IMG/VR virus record: IMGVR_UViG_3300026183_000016
Span: 1 to 38,524 of that record
DNA: 38,524 nt
DNA from: a virus
Reading direction: 5' to 3' (one strand)
Numbering within the stretch: the stretch's first letter is position 1; every line of letters starts with the position of its first letter. The notes under the pieces were generated by a model that was given only the letters and a program-made list of their open reading frames with translations, made no database searches and was not told where the DNA came from. The translations under genes and the position numbers were made by a program. Positions 1-7,139 of this stretch are shown piece by piece.

Positions 1-990
1 AGGGTTTTTATCTTTTGATCCTCTTGCTATTGTGATATAGTCTGGATTTTCAATTGCAGGTACTGTGTCATACCTTGTAGAGTCCCAACCTTCTGTAGTT
101 GATGATGTACCTTGTGTATCTGACGGATCCCATGGCAGAAATTCTTCATCTAAAAATAATTCTGTTTCACTACTGGTTTCAACAAAAAATATTCCATTTT
201 TGCTTTTGATCCCTTCTATAAAATATTTTTTGTCTTGATAATTTGAATTTGTTAATGATGCAGATGAAAACTCAATTAATAATCCAGATGTAAACGCTAT
301 ACCGTTTGGTGATGTATAATTTTTTAGACCAACAATATCATCTGGGTCTATTTTGTAAGTAACTGAAATATTATCACCAGCATTTAAAACAATACTGCTA
401 GACGAAAAGTCTAAAGTTAAACCTGTTGCTTGATAATCAACTGTAGCAACACCGTTGACTTGAACCGTATCATGGGCACCAATTGGGTATGATAAAGTAA
501 AAGTTGTTTGATTTGCGGCAACTGTGAATTGTTCAGTTTTGCCTGCAACAACAACAGTTGGTACACCTGAATCAAGACTTGGATACCAATAGTAGTTTTC
601 ATAGTTTAAAAATTTATCATAATCAATTGGCGGACCGTATGAATAATAGTTTTGACCAAATAATCTATTTTGATTATTAGTTTTACCATTTTCATGAGTT
701 ATATAGTCAAGAGCTTCAGTAAAGAAAACTGTGTCAATTGTTTGTAAGTTTGCAGGATCTTTTAATACTGCTGTAGTTTCTAATTGATAATTTTGTCTAG
801 AATTGTTTTTTTCTATTTTGTAATTGTCTTTGAATGGGTTATAATATGTACCATATTTTCTACCAATCCACTCAGTGACTTTTTCATTTTGAGCTTTAGA
901 AAATACTTGTTCTACTGTGCCATCAAAAAAGTTTTTTAATTTTGCAGTTTGTAAAAACTCAGGTAATTTTGTGCTTACTTTATCAGCCAT
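1..990 (-). CDS. large virion structural protein, N-terminal part (cut by window edge)
   Basis: The frame is open from an ATG at 990 to the window edge, giving 330 codons without a stop. It lies five bases beyond the gp6 stop, and a GGGAG ribosome-binding sequence sits inside the gp6 end, so it is the third gene of the gp25-gp6 operon. The protein begins MADKVSTKLPEF and is rich in Tyr, Asn and Ser. Around residues 110-140 it has an aromatic stretch (YYSYGPP, NYENYYWYP), followed by beta-rich sequence. T4 has the wedge protein gp7 next to gp6, and related marine T4-like phages carry a large structural protein here. A baseplate or tail-fibre attachment role is therefore likely, but I see no diagnostic motif. 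Its identity with gp7 is positional inference only. Confidence 0.75.
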   Translation of the reverse strand, partial: MADKVSTKLPEFLQTAKLKNFFDGTVEQVFSKAQNEKVTEWIGRKYGTYYNPFKDNYKIEKNNSRQNYQLETTAVLKDPANLQTIDTVFFTEALDYITHENGKTNNQNRLFGQNYYSYGPPIDYDKFLNYENYYWYPSLDSGVPTVVVAGKTEQFTVAANQTTFTLSYPIGAHDTVQVNGVATVDYQATGLTLDFSSSSIVLNAGDNISVTYKIDPDDIVGLKNYTSPNGIAFTSGLLIEFSSASLTNSNYQDKKYFIEGIKSKNGIFFVETSSETELFLDEEFLPWDPSDTQGTSSTTEGWDSTRYDTVPAIENPDYITIARGSKDKNP

Positions 991-995
991 TAAAA

Positions 996-3900
996 TTAAC
1001 TCCCGCTACCTACACCGGTGTAAGATGGATTTAAGCTGTTGCCGGTTAATCCGGTAATTATTTCAACATCATTAACAGAAGCAGTTGAAAAGAATAATTC
1101 ATTTGGTTCTGCTCTTACTTGAAATAAGTTACCAAATTTTGATTCGCTATCTCTTGGCACAATGACCACTGACGAAATTTGTGAAGACAGCTGGTTGTGT
1201 ATATACGTTGCTAGTTCAGTAAAGAAAAATGTATCACCAAAATCCCAATTACCAATTGCAAAATAATTATTGATAGCATTTATAACACTTGTTTTAATTT
1301 GATTATCTGTAAATGTTGCACCAGGAATTTTTACAATTCTAAATGATGCTTGATTAGCCACATTTGCAGTTGAACCAAACAACAACTTAAATTTAGCTGG
1401 AGAATAAACTATTTGATCACCAATAGTTTTATATTTTTCTAATTCTAATAATGAAGATTTTAATTCAGTTGATGTTGGTTGTAAAGGTAATTCAGATAAT
1501 GTTTTACCTGCTTTAAACCAGTTTTGTACATCAATATAATATGCTGTTTGTAAAATAATCATTTCAATTATGTTTGATACACTTGGATCAACACGTTGTG
1601 ATCTTGGTGCTGAATGTTTGTGCTGAAAATAAAACGGTTCGTTTGTATTTGCTGTTCTTCCAATATATGCTTTGTAAATAGTATCACCATTTACTCCATA
1701 TCTTTTTGTATAAGAATTTGTAGTACCATTTGTTAATTTTGTATTGTTAAAATAAAACTGTTCATCAGTTGTTAAAAATTCTAATCCTGTGCCTGTTAAT
1801 ACACTCACAACTGATACATCATGATTGATTTTGTAATAAGTGTAATTGTCATAATCGGTGTAACTGTTAAAAAATACATAGTGTGAATCATCAAGCAATC
1901 GTTCATGACCCAATGGATTATCAGGCATGCCATCATTGTCAGAATCTAAATTAGCAATTTTAACTTTTTTAGTATCAATGTATCCATCTTGTTCAACAAA
2001 TTCTTCTACCAGTTCAAATGTTACAGGATTTTTTAACTGTGTAGTACTTGACGGATTAGACAGTATTGTGTTGTCTTTGTTTATGTCCAGTATTTTAATT
2101 GTATCTTTAATTGCTTGACCTGTTTGTGTACTAATATTTTTGTATTTGTCAACATAATAAAATCTTACTTCTTCGGCACTTTCAAAAACATATTCTAAGC
2201 CTCTAATTGTGAAAACATATTTTGCACTTGCACCTGTACTTGATGCAGGCACATAAGATGCTCTTAGTAACCATGATGCATCTTGACCTAATGAATTATA
2301 GCCGCCAAATGTGTCATGGTATTGTACTGAAAAATCTGACGATGCATCAATAAAGTCTTCGTTTATAACATACCAGTTATTTTCATTTAACGAAGGGTCT
2401 CTGAAATGATAACCAATGCCAAAGTCTAGACCTGATTCCATTTGTGCTTGTATTGATGCTTTTTCATTCAATGACAATGCTGTCCTAAATGCTGGTAATA
2501 TTGTTCTTACTTTTAAACCAGCAGTGATTGACTCATCAAGTGTGATAGAACCTGATGTTTCACTGTTAAGAATAGAACCATCGTTTGTTATACTAACAAC
2601 TGTAGACCATTTAATAACAGTAGGGTTTGTATAACTGTCAACAAATTCTAATTTTGCACCTGGTCTAATAAATGCTAATTTGTCATCGCCGGAGTATGGA
2701 TTGTTAAACACAGTAATCAACTGAGCTGTGTTTGGTCTGCCTGTTACTAGTATTGGTGCATTACCAATGTAAAAGAATCCGTTATTTGATGCTCCGCTAA
2801 CCGGATATGGTTGCCAAGCAACTTGGTTAACTGATATTAAATCCATTTCAAATTGTTTATCAGAGTTACCTAAATTTGTGTAATTGGTTTCAACTGCTGT
2901 TTTGTAAGTGTCAAAATAAAAGTTTTTTAATTGTGATTTTTTTAGTAAAGATTCTAACACATTGTCAACAATGTAAGTGTAACTAGAACTATCAGAAACT
3001 ATTCCTGTAATATCTTCTGTGTCTAAATTGAAGTTTGGATTTTTATACAAGATGCCATCTTCGCCAAACACATTTAAACTTTTCACTGTGCCTGTTGGAT
3101 CGTTTGTGTCTAAATATCTTGAATGACCAATGTGCGTTCTATTGATTGTTTTAATCTTTTGAATAGTTTGCGATTGTGTTAAAGGAAAAATAGCATAATC
3201 TTCTGCATTAACCATTCTGTCTTGTGTATAGAACGCCACTGATGCATTGTTCTTAATGTTTGTATTAGTTTCAGTGTCAGAAGAATTGTTGACTGTGTAA
3301 GTTAGTGTTAAACTTAATGTTGCCACATATTCTTGACCTGCTTTGTTCAAATAAGTCACATTAATTTCTTGATTTTGAATTCTGTTTGCTCTTAGTATTT
3401 GACCTTTGCCTGAGCTTCTTCTGTACCAAAATCTAAAGTTGCCTTTGGGTGCTGTACCAAAATTACCATCAGCAAATAAAATTTTAACTTTGTCATTGTT
3501 TTCTGATTGCACGTTAAAAACATTTCTTTCTGCTAGAGCCAATGAATTGTAAATTGCATTTTGACCAAATAGTGAAGGAATTTTTTTCCATTTTTCTAAT
3601 GGTACACCTGATGCATTAACTTTTTGTACCCAAACATCTAAATCGTTGACATTTGATTTGTTAATAGAAACTGTTCTGTTAGGCAATGGTGTTGAAAAGA
3701 ATTGATCTTCATATTCCATTTCACCTTCTTTGAAATATACAAAGAAACCAGTGTCTGTTGAACCAAACCCTTGGTTGTCATTTCTGTATATCATAGTGAA
3801 CGCATCTGTTTGGTCTGGGGATCTTTCTTCTAAGTAACCATCAGTGTTGATTTGTGATTTAACAACTTCAATTTTTGTGTTGATACCATCTACTTTTGCT

Positions 3901-4505
3901 GAAAAAGGTTTTACCACACTGGTATCAGTTTGAGAATTAACGTTGTAAATTTCTGTGTTGATGCCACCAACAATGCCTTTTGATGACGGATTACCAAATT
4001 GGTTTGTAGAAACAAATAAAGAGTTTGCTATAGTTAACCATTGGTCGTACCAGTCAGCATTAGTTGGATCATTCCAATTGATTGTTAAATTTGACAAGTT
4101 GTTTCCGTTTGAATCTTCAATTGGTTCTGTTGTTGAAATTTTTGTAAGTTTTAAAATGCCTCTTGCAGGTACATTTCTTTTTATTCTGTAGTTGATTAGT
4201 TTTGCTAATCTTATAATTGAATCTCTTCTTTCTGCTGTGTCTAAGAAATTTTCTCTTGAGTTTAAATCTGTTCTGAATGCAATACTTTGACCTAGGTATG
4301 CAAGTAAATCTATGATAGCAATAAATTCACTTGATTGAATATAGTCATTAAAATCTTCAGGATAGTTAACTGAAATGTAATTAAGCATAGTTGATCTGAT
4401 TGAATCATAATCATATGCTGTAAAGTCTGCTTGTGAAAAACTTCTGTAAACTGTTCTCCATTCTTCTGCGGCAAATAAATTGTTTTGTCTTACTATCTGA
4501 CTCAT
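996..4505 (-). CDS. gp6: baseplate wedge subunit gp6
   Basis: This 1169-residue protein is the gp6-type wedge protein, which forms the inner ring of the contractile-tail baseplate. The N-terminal 120 residues (FTAYDYDSIRSTML, FIAIIDLLAYLGQSIAF, ENFLDTAERRDSIIRLA) are the conserved gp6/gpJ-like part. The C-terminal 150 residues carry the second conserved part (DNQIKTSVINAINNYF, WDFGDTFFFTELATYI). The middle is a long beta-rich insertion, so the protein is nearly twice the length of T4 gp6 (660 residues). Its ATG overlaps the stop of gp25 as TAATG, which implies translational coupling. Related marine T4-like phages also have large gp6 proteins, so the size is not an assembly error. Confidence 0.92.
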   Translation of the reverse strand: MSQIVRQNNLFAAEEWRTVYRSFSQADFTAYDYDSIRSTMLNYISVNYPEDFNDYIQSSEFIAIIDLLAYLGQSIAFRTDLNSRENFLDTAERRDSIIRLAKLINYRIKRNVPARGILKLTKISTTEPIEDSNGNNLSNLTINWNDPTNADWYDQWLTIANSLFVSTNQFGNPSSKGIVGGINTEIYNVNSQTDTSVVKPFSAKVDGINTKIEVVKSQINTDGYLEERSPDQTDAFTMIYRNDNQGFGSTDTGFFVYFKEGEMEYEDQFFSTPLPNRTVSINKSNVNDLDVWVQKVNASGVPLEKWKKIPSLFGQNAIYNSLALAERNVFNVQSENNDKVKILFADGNFGTAPKGNFRFWYRRSSGKGQILRANRIQNQEINVTYLNKAGQEYVATLSLTLTYTVNNSSDTETNTNIKNNASVAFYTQDRMVNAEDYAIFPLTQSQTIQKIKTINRTHIGHSRYLDTNDPTGTVKSLNVFGEDGILYKNPNFNLDTEDITGIVSDSSSYTYIVDNVLESLLKKSQLKNFYFDTYKTAVETNYTNLGNSDKQFEMDLISVNQVAWQPYPVSGASNNGFFYIGNAPILVTGRPNTAQLITVFNNPYSGDDKLAFIRPGAKLEFVDSYTNPTVIKWSTVVSITNDGSILNSETSGSITLDESITAGLKVRTILPAFRTALSLNEKASIQAQMESGLDFGIGYHFRDPSLNENNWYVINEDFIDASSDFSVQYHDTFGGYNSLGQDASWLLRASYVPASSTGASAKYVFTIRGLEYVFESAEEVRFYYVDKYKNISTQTGQAIKDTIKILDINKDNTILSNPSSTTQLKNPVTFELVEEFVEQDGYIDTKKVKIANLDSDNDGMPDNPLGHERLLDDSHYVFFNSYTDYDNYTYYKINHDVSVVSVLTGTGLEFLTTDEQFYFNNTKLTNGTTNSYTKRYGVNGDTIYKAYIGRTANTNEPFYFQHKHSAPRSQRVDPSVSNIIEMIILQTAYYIDVQNWFKAGKTLSELPLQPTSTELKSSLLELEKYKTIGDQIVYSPAKFKLLFGSTANVANQASFRIVKIPGATFTDNQIKTSVINAINNYFAIGNWDFGDTFFFTELATYIHNQLSSQISSVVIVPRDSESKFGNLFQVRAEPNELFFSTASVNDVEIITGLTGNSLNPSYTGVGSGS

Positions 4506-4930
4506 TATAATGTTTCTCTTTCAAATTCTAATTGCATTGTTGCTTGTTTGTTAAATGGTAAAACATTAATGCTGATATCAACTCTAATTCCGTTACCAAA
4601 TGAATCAAGATTAATATCTAATAATTCACATCTTGGATCTGTGTTTATGATTCTTGAACAATCTTCTATCAAATCTTCTTTAACACTTTCATCAAGTGGT
4701 TCGTACAGCAAGTCCCAGATAATTGAACCAAATTCAGGTTCCATTACTCTTTCGCCTTTTCTTGTGTAAAAGTGATTGATTAAATCTTGCTTGACCACGT
4801 CAATATCATATAGCATATTACTCTTGTTGCCAGAAAGTGTTGAAAAGCCCTTGTATATTTGGGCTGTACCTGTATTTTCACTGCTGTTTGCAGTTGAAGT
4901 GATCTGCGATGTTGAACTAGAATATGCCAT
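4505..4930 (-). CDS. gp25: baseplate wedge subunit gp25 (lysozyme-like fold)
   Basis: This 141-residue protein is close to T4 gp25 (132 residues), the conserved contractile-tail wedge protein that with gp6 starts sheath assembly (TssE in type VI secretion). The family signature is clear at residues 56-80: TRKGERVMEPEFGSIIWDLL followed by YEPLD. The N-terminal 35 residues are Ser/Thr-rich and probably disordered. It is the first gene of a minus-strand operon with gp6. A late-type octamer at 4946-4953 predicts a start at 4940, leaving a ten-base leader with AAGGA before the ATG at 4930. Confidence 0.95.
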   Translation of the reverse strand: MAYSSSTSQITSTANSSENTGTAQIYKGFSTLSGNKSNMLYDIDVVKQDLINHFYTRKGERVMEPEFGSIIWDLLYEPLDESVKEDLIEDCSRIINTDPRCELLDINLDSFGNGIRVDISINVLPFNKQATMQLEFERETL

Positions 4931-4945
4931 GTTTTTCCTTGCAAA

Positions 4946-4953
4946 TATTTATT
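4946..4953 (-). promoter_or_regulatory. late promoter octamer for gp25-gp6 operon
   Basis: The minus strand reads AATAAATA, one change from the T4 late consensus TATAAATA. By T4 spacing the +1 is 4940, giving a ten-base leader that contains AAGGA. The assignment rests on the motif and its position before a structural operon. Confidence 0.65.
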
Positions 4954-4984
4954 GTTGTCTTTATATGCTAACTTAACTATTTAC

Positions 4985-5013
4985 TTGACTTGATGAAATA
5001 AATAAGTTATTAA
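4985..5013 (+). promoter_or_regulatory. sigma70-like promoter for the clpP-like gene
   Basis: TTGACT at 4985-4990, a 17-base spacer and TATTAA at 5008-5013. The predicted start is about 5020, with the ATG at 5039. It is back to back with the minus-strand late promoter of gp25, which separates host-type and late-type transcription. Confidence 0.6.
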
Positions 5014-5038
5014 CATATTAACATATACTATTTAACCA

Positions 5039-5599
5039 ATGAAAAAACTTGATACATTTTCAGCAGAAGACAGAGTAGAAATACTACTTCAAAATGACGA
5101 TATACATTATCTCAATGGAGAAATCTGTGAAGAAAATATTTCAAAAACAATCAAATGGATTCTTGCTTGTAACATCAATAAAAAGCCAAAAAAAACTCTA
5201 AAATTATATGTCAACACAATTGGCGGTGACTTATATGAAACATTTGCATTAGTAGATGTAATGAGAAACAGTTATCATCATATATCCACTATTGGCATCG
5301 GTGCTGTAATGAGTGCTGGTATTTTGATTTTTGCTAGTGGCAAACAAGGTGAAAGATACATTGGTAAAAACACTGGTATAATGAATCATCAACATTCTGA
5401 TGCAATGGAATCTAAAATGCACGATATGAGAGCACAAATGAAAGAAAATGTAAACTGTGAGCAAAGATCAATGCAAATCCTAAGAGATGCTACAGGATAT
5501 CCATTAGCAGAAGTACGTAAAAAATTTAACAATCCTTCAGACCAATATTTCACAGCCAAACAAATGGTTGACTTAAAACTAGCAGATCATATACTATAA
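5039..5599 (+). CDS. ClpP-like serine protease
   Basis: This 186-residue protein has the ClpP fold and length. The Ser-His-Asp triad is visible: Ser92 in GAVMSAGILIFASG, His117 in GIMNHQHS and Asp169 in NPSDQYFTAKQMVDLKLADH. The oxyanion-loop motif NTIGGDLYETFALVD lies at residues 59-73. ClpP works as a tetradecamer with an AAA+ unfoldase, and no unfoldase is encoded here, so it would need a host ClpX/ClpA or act alone. The capsid protease in this phage is a separate gp21, so this one is probably not the maturation enzyme. It is the first gene of a plus-strand block driven by a sigma70-like promoter, and the next gene starts four bases after its stop. I see no strong Shine-Dalgarno sequence. 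Confidence 0.88.
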   Translation: MKKLDTFSAEDRVEILLQNDDIHYLNGEICEENISKTIKWILACNINKKPKKTLKLYVNTIGGDLYETFALVDVMRNSYHHISTIGIGAVMSAGILIFASGKQGERYIGKNTGIMNHQHSDAMESKMHDMRAQMKENVNCEQRSMQILRDATGYPLAEVRKKFNNPSDQYFTAKQMVDLKLADHIL

Positions 5600-5603
5600 A
5601 TGT

Positions 5604-5852
5604 ATGAGTGCTAATTTAAAAAACTTTGCTTCTGGCAAAAACTGGTGGTACATGGAAAAAGCCACCGCAGACAAACTACTTGATGCAATCACAGACTATT
5701 ACAATGATAAATTGTCCAAAAATGTGGATGTCTTATTTGAACCAGAAGATATAAGCCTTTACACAGCCGAAATCAAACAGGAACTTATGAAAACTGCTCC
5801 ATTATTTTTTAAAAATATTGGAATAAAGTTGGAAGATTCTGAAATTGGCTAA
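5604..5852 (+). CDS. small protein of unknown function
   Basis: An 82-residue protein that I do not recognise. It starts four bases after the stop of the ClpP-like gene, so it is probably co-transcribed and coupled. The sequence is mixed alpha-helical with an aromatic patch (KNWWYMEKATADKLLDAI, residues 12-29) and an acidic C terminus. It has no signal peptide or membrane segment. Its tight spacing suggests a link to the protease, for example as a partner or adaptor, but that is only context. Confidence 0.6.
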   Translation: MSANLKNFASGKNWWYMEKATADKLLDAITDYYNDKLSKNVDVLFEPEDISLYTAEIKQELMKTAPLFFKNIGIKLEDSEIG

Positions 5853-5870
5853 AAAACTTGGATTTATTGG

Positions 5871-5899
5871 TTGACTTTTCTTACAACCTGTAGTAATAT
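5871..5899 (+). promoter_or_regulatory. sigma70-like promoter
   Basis: TTGACT at 5871-5876, a 17-base spacer and TAATAT at 5894-5899. The start is expected near 5906. This leaves a leader of about 44 bases containing AGGAGG before the ATG at 5950. Confidence 0.7.
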
Positions 5900-5933
5900 A
5901 TTATTATATGTTTAACTTACTTAAAAACCTACT

Positions 5934-5939
5934 AGGAGG
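5934..5939 (+). promoter_or_regulatory. ribosome binding site that fixes the start at 5950
   Basis: A perfect AGGAGG lies ten bases before the ATG at 5950. It falls inside the longer frame that opens at 5908, where it would encode part of LLGGKKK. The start at 5908 has no such site and coincides with the predicted transcription start, so 5950 is preferred. Confidence 0.7.
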
Positions 5940-5949
5940 TAAAAAGAAA

Positions 5950-6264
5950 ATGGCAAGAACTAAACAATATGTAGTATACACAAGAGAATTTGCTAAAGGC
6001 AGAGTCTCAAACAAAGTTGGTGTGTTTATGGATGAAGCAAAAAACACACTTGATAACACTGGTTCTATTAACGGTGGTGTTATTAAATTTAAAAACCTAA
6101 AGATGTCTAGAAAAACTCCAACAACGGAACTAGTATCAAAAGGTTATGACTTCAATGTAAGAGTAATTGGTTCTGGTAACTACGAAGTTGCTAAACAAAT
6201 CAAAAACTCTGTAATTGAGTTACTTGCTGATACAGGTAAAACTGTAATCAACGCAAACGCATAA
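5950..6264 (+). CDS. small basic protein of unknown function
   Basis: Starting at 5950 behind AGGAGG, this gives 104 residues beginning MARTKQYVVYTREFAKGR. It is rich in Lys and Arg in the first 60 residues, with alternating beta-type segments (YVVYTREF, GGVIKFKNLKM, FNVRVIGSG) and a C-terminal helix (YEVAKQIKNSVIELLAD). A compact alpha/beta nucleic-acid-binding or structural protein is possible, but I recognise no family. It has its own sigma70-like promoter at 5871-5899 and an intrinsic terminator 26 bases after the stop. It is therefore a single-gene unit with strong expression signals. An upstream in-frame ATG at 5908 would add 14 residues. Confidence 0.75.
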   Translation: MARTKQYVVYTREFAKGRVSNKVGVFMDEAKNTLDNTGSINGGVIKFKNLKMSRKTPTTELVSKGYDFNVRVIGSGNYEVAKQIKNSVIELLADTGKTVINANA

Positions 6265-6290
6265 TAATAACAATATTATTATAAAACTTA

Positions 6291-6320
6291 AAAGGGCGGT
6301 AAATATCGCCCTTTTTTTTT
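6291..6320 (+). terminator. intrinsic terminator
   Basis: Stem AAGGGCG (6292-6298) pairs with CGCCCTT (6307-6313) and runs into a T tract to 6320. The loop is GTAAATAT. It ends the 5950-6264 unit and belongs to the GCGGT...ATCGC family seen again at 6663 and 7111. Confidence 0.9.
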
Positions 6321-6446
6321 ATTTGGTAAATAATGACGAGTTAAGAGTAATAAGACAAGACGCAGTAGAATTAACAACTCCCGCCCTAATTTTAGATACA
6401 AACTTCCTCAAATATTAACAAATACTAAAACTAAAGAAAGAACAAC
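6321..6446 (+). promoter_or_regulatory. leader region of the cold-shock gene
   Basis: This 126-base interval separates the terminator from the cold-shock ATG. It contains GGTAAATA (6325-6332, weakly late-like) and GAGTT (6338-6342) that can pair with AACTC (6376-6380). CCGCCCT (6381-6387) is an exact complement of AGGGCGG (6293-6299) in the terminator just upstream. Host cspA genes are controlled through long structured leaders, and this may be a small analogue, but I cannot show it. Confidence 0.35.
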
Positions 6447-6647
6447 ATGAGTCAACAAGGAAAAGTAAAATGGTTCAATGCCACTAAAGGCTTTGGATTT
6501 ATTACGTGTGAAGATAAAGATGTTTTCGTACACATTTCAGCAGTTGAGGCCGCAGGCTTAAGACAGTTGAATGAAGGCGACGAAATTACGTTTGACACAC
6601 AAGATGGACCTAAAGGTCCAAGTGCTGTGAATTTATCATTAGCGTAA
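6447..6647 (+). CDS. cold-shock domain protein (CspA family)
   Basis: A 66-residue single cold-shock domain, the usual length for CspA proteins. These are OB-fold proteins that bind single-stranded RNA and DNA and melt RNA structure. RNP1 is KGFGFI at residues 14-19 and RNP2 is VFVHIS at 26-31, with the N-terminal GKVKWFNATKG intact, so it should bind nucleic acid. It is a monocistronic gene between two intrinsic terminators. It is very like bacterial Csp and was probably taken from a host. It may help translation or antitermination during infection. Confidence 0.93.
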   Translation: MSQQGKVKWFNATKGFGFITCEDKDVFVHISAVEAAGLRQLNEGDEITFDTQDGPKGPSAVNLSLA

Positions 6648-6662
6648 TTAAAAATAAAATAG

Positions 6663-6688
6663 AGGCGGTGGCAACATCGCCTTTTTTT
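6663..6688 (+). terminator. intrinsic terminator after the cold-shock gene
   Basis: AGGCG (6663-6667) pairs with CGCCT (6678-6682) and is followed by a T run to 6688. The loop is GTGGCAACAT. It has the same GCGGT...ATCGC core as the terminators at 6291 and 7107. Confidence 0.85.
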
Positions 6689-6784
6689 ATGAAAATTTTA
6701 TCAACATCAATAAAATTGCATTTAAATTAAATGATGTGTTAATTAAATTATCCACAATTTAAATAAAATTGAACAAATAAAGTC

Positions 6785-6813
6785 TTGCTTTTATCCACTT
6801 AATATGTTAGATT
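6785..6813 (+). promoter_or_regulatory. sigma70-like promoter
   Basis: TTGCTT at 6785-6790, a 17-base spacer and TAGATT at 6808-6813, upstream of the membrane-protein gene. This is a weaker match than the other sigma70-like promoters. The AT-rich stretch from 6690 to 6784 holds no gene that I can see. Confidence 0.5.
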
Positions 6814-6848
6814 AAGCACAACTTTAAAACAGTTAGGAGGTCCTTATT

Positions 6849-7082
6849 ATGGATATTATTAACAAAGTAAAATCATGGGCGTCAGCATTAGCAGATGTCG
6901 GTGTATCATTAATAGCACTTGGGATTGTTCTTGAAGTGTTATTCAGCGGCCAAGGTATTCCGTTTTGGCCAAACATTTCTGTAATTGGAAATGTGCAGGC
7001 AATACTATCAGGATTTAGTGATCAAGGATTACTAGGCTTGGTGGCTGTTTGGATTTTATATCACATATATAAGTCTAAATAA
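6849..7082 (+). CDS. small membrane protein, two hydrophobic segments
   Basis: A 77-residue protein behind a perfect AGGAGG (6835-6840, eight bases from the ATG). Hydrophobic segments lie at about residues 14-32 (LADVGVSLIALGIVLEVLF) and 60-75 (LLGLVAVWILYHIY), separated by a Gly/Pro-containing linker (GQGIPFWPNISVIGN). The C terminus is YKSK. Two short membrane spans and a basic tail are compatible with a holin or another inner-membrane protein. No endolysin lies next to it, so I leave the function open. It sits in its own unit between a sigma70-like promoter and a bidirectional terminator. Confidence 0.8.
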   Translation: MDIINKVKSWASALADVGVSLIALGIVLEVLFSGQGIPFWPNISVIGNVQAILSGFSDQGLLGLVAVWILYHIYKSK

Positions 7083-7106
7083 TCTTAGACCTCAAAGATC
7101 TTTGAA

Positions 7107-7139
7107 TAAAAAGAGCGGTAGAAATATCGCTCTTTTTTT
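7107..7139. terminator. bidirectional intrinsic terminator
   Basis: AAGAGCG (7111-7117) pairs with CGCTCTT (7128-7134), with A tracts on the left and T tracts on the right. It therefore works in both directions between two convergent units. The loop is GTAGAAATAT. It overlaps the gp5 stop codon at 7138-7140. Confidence 0.85.
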
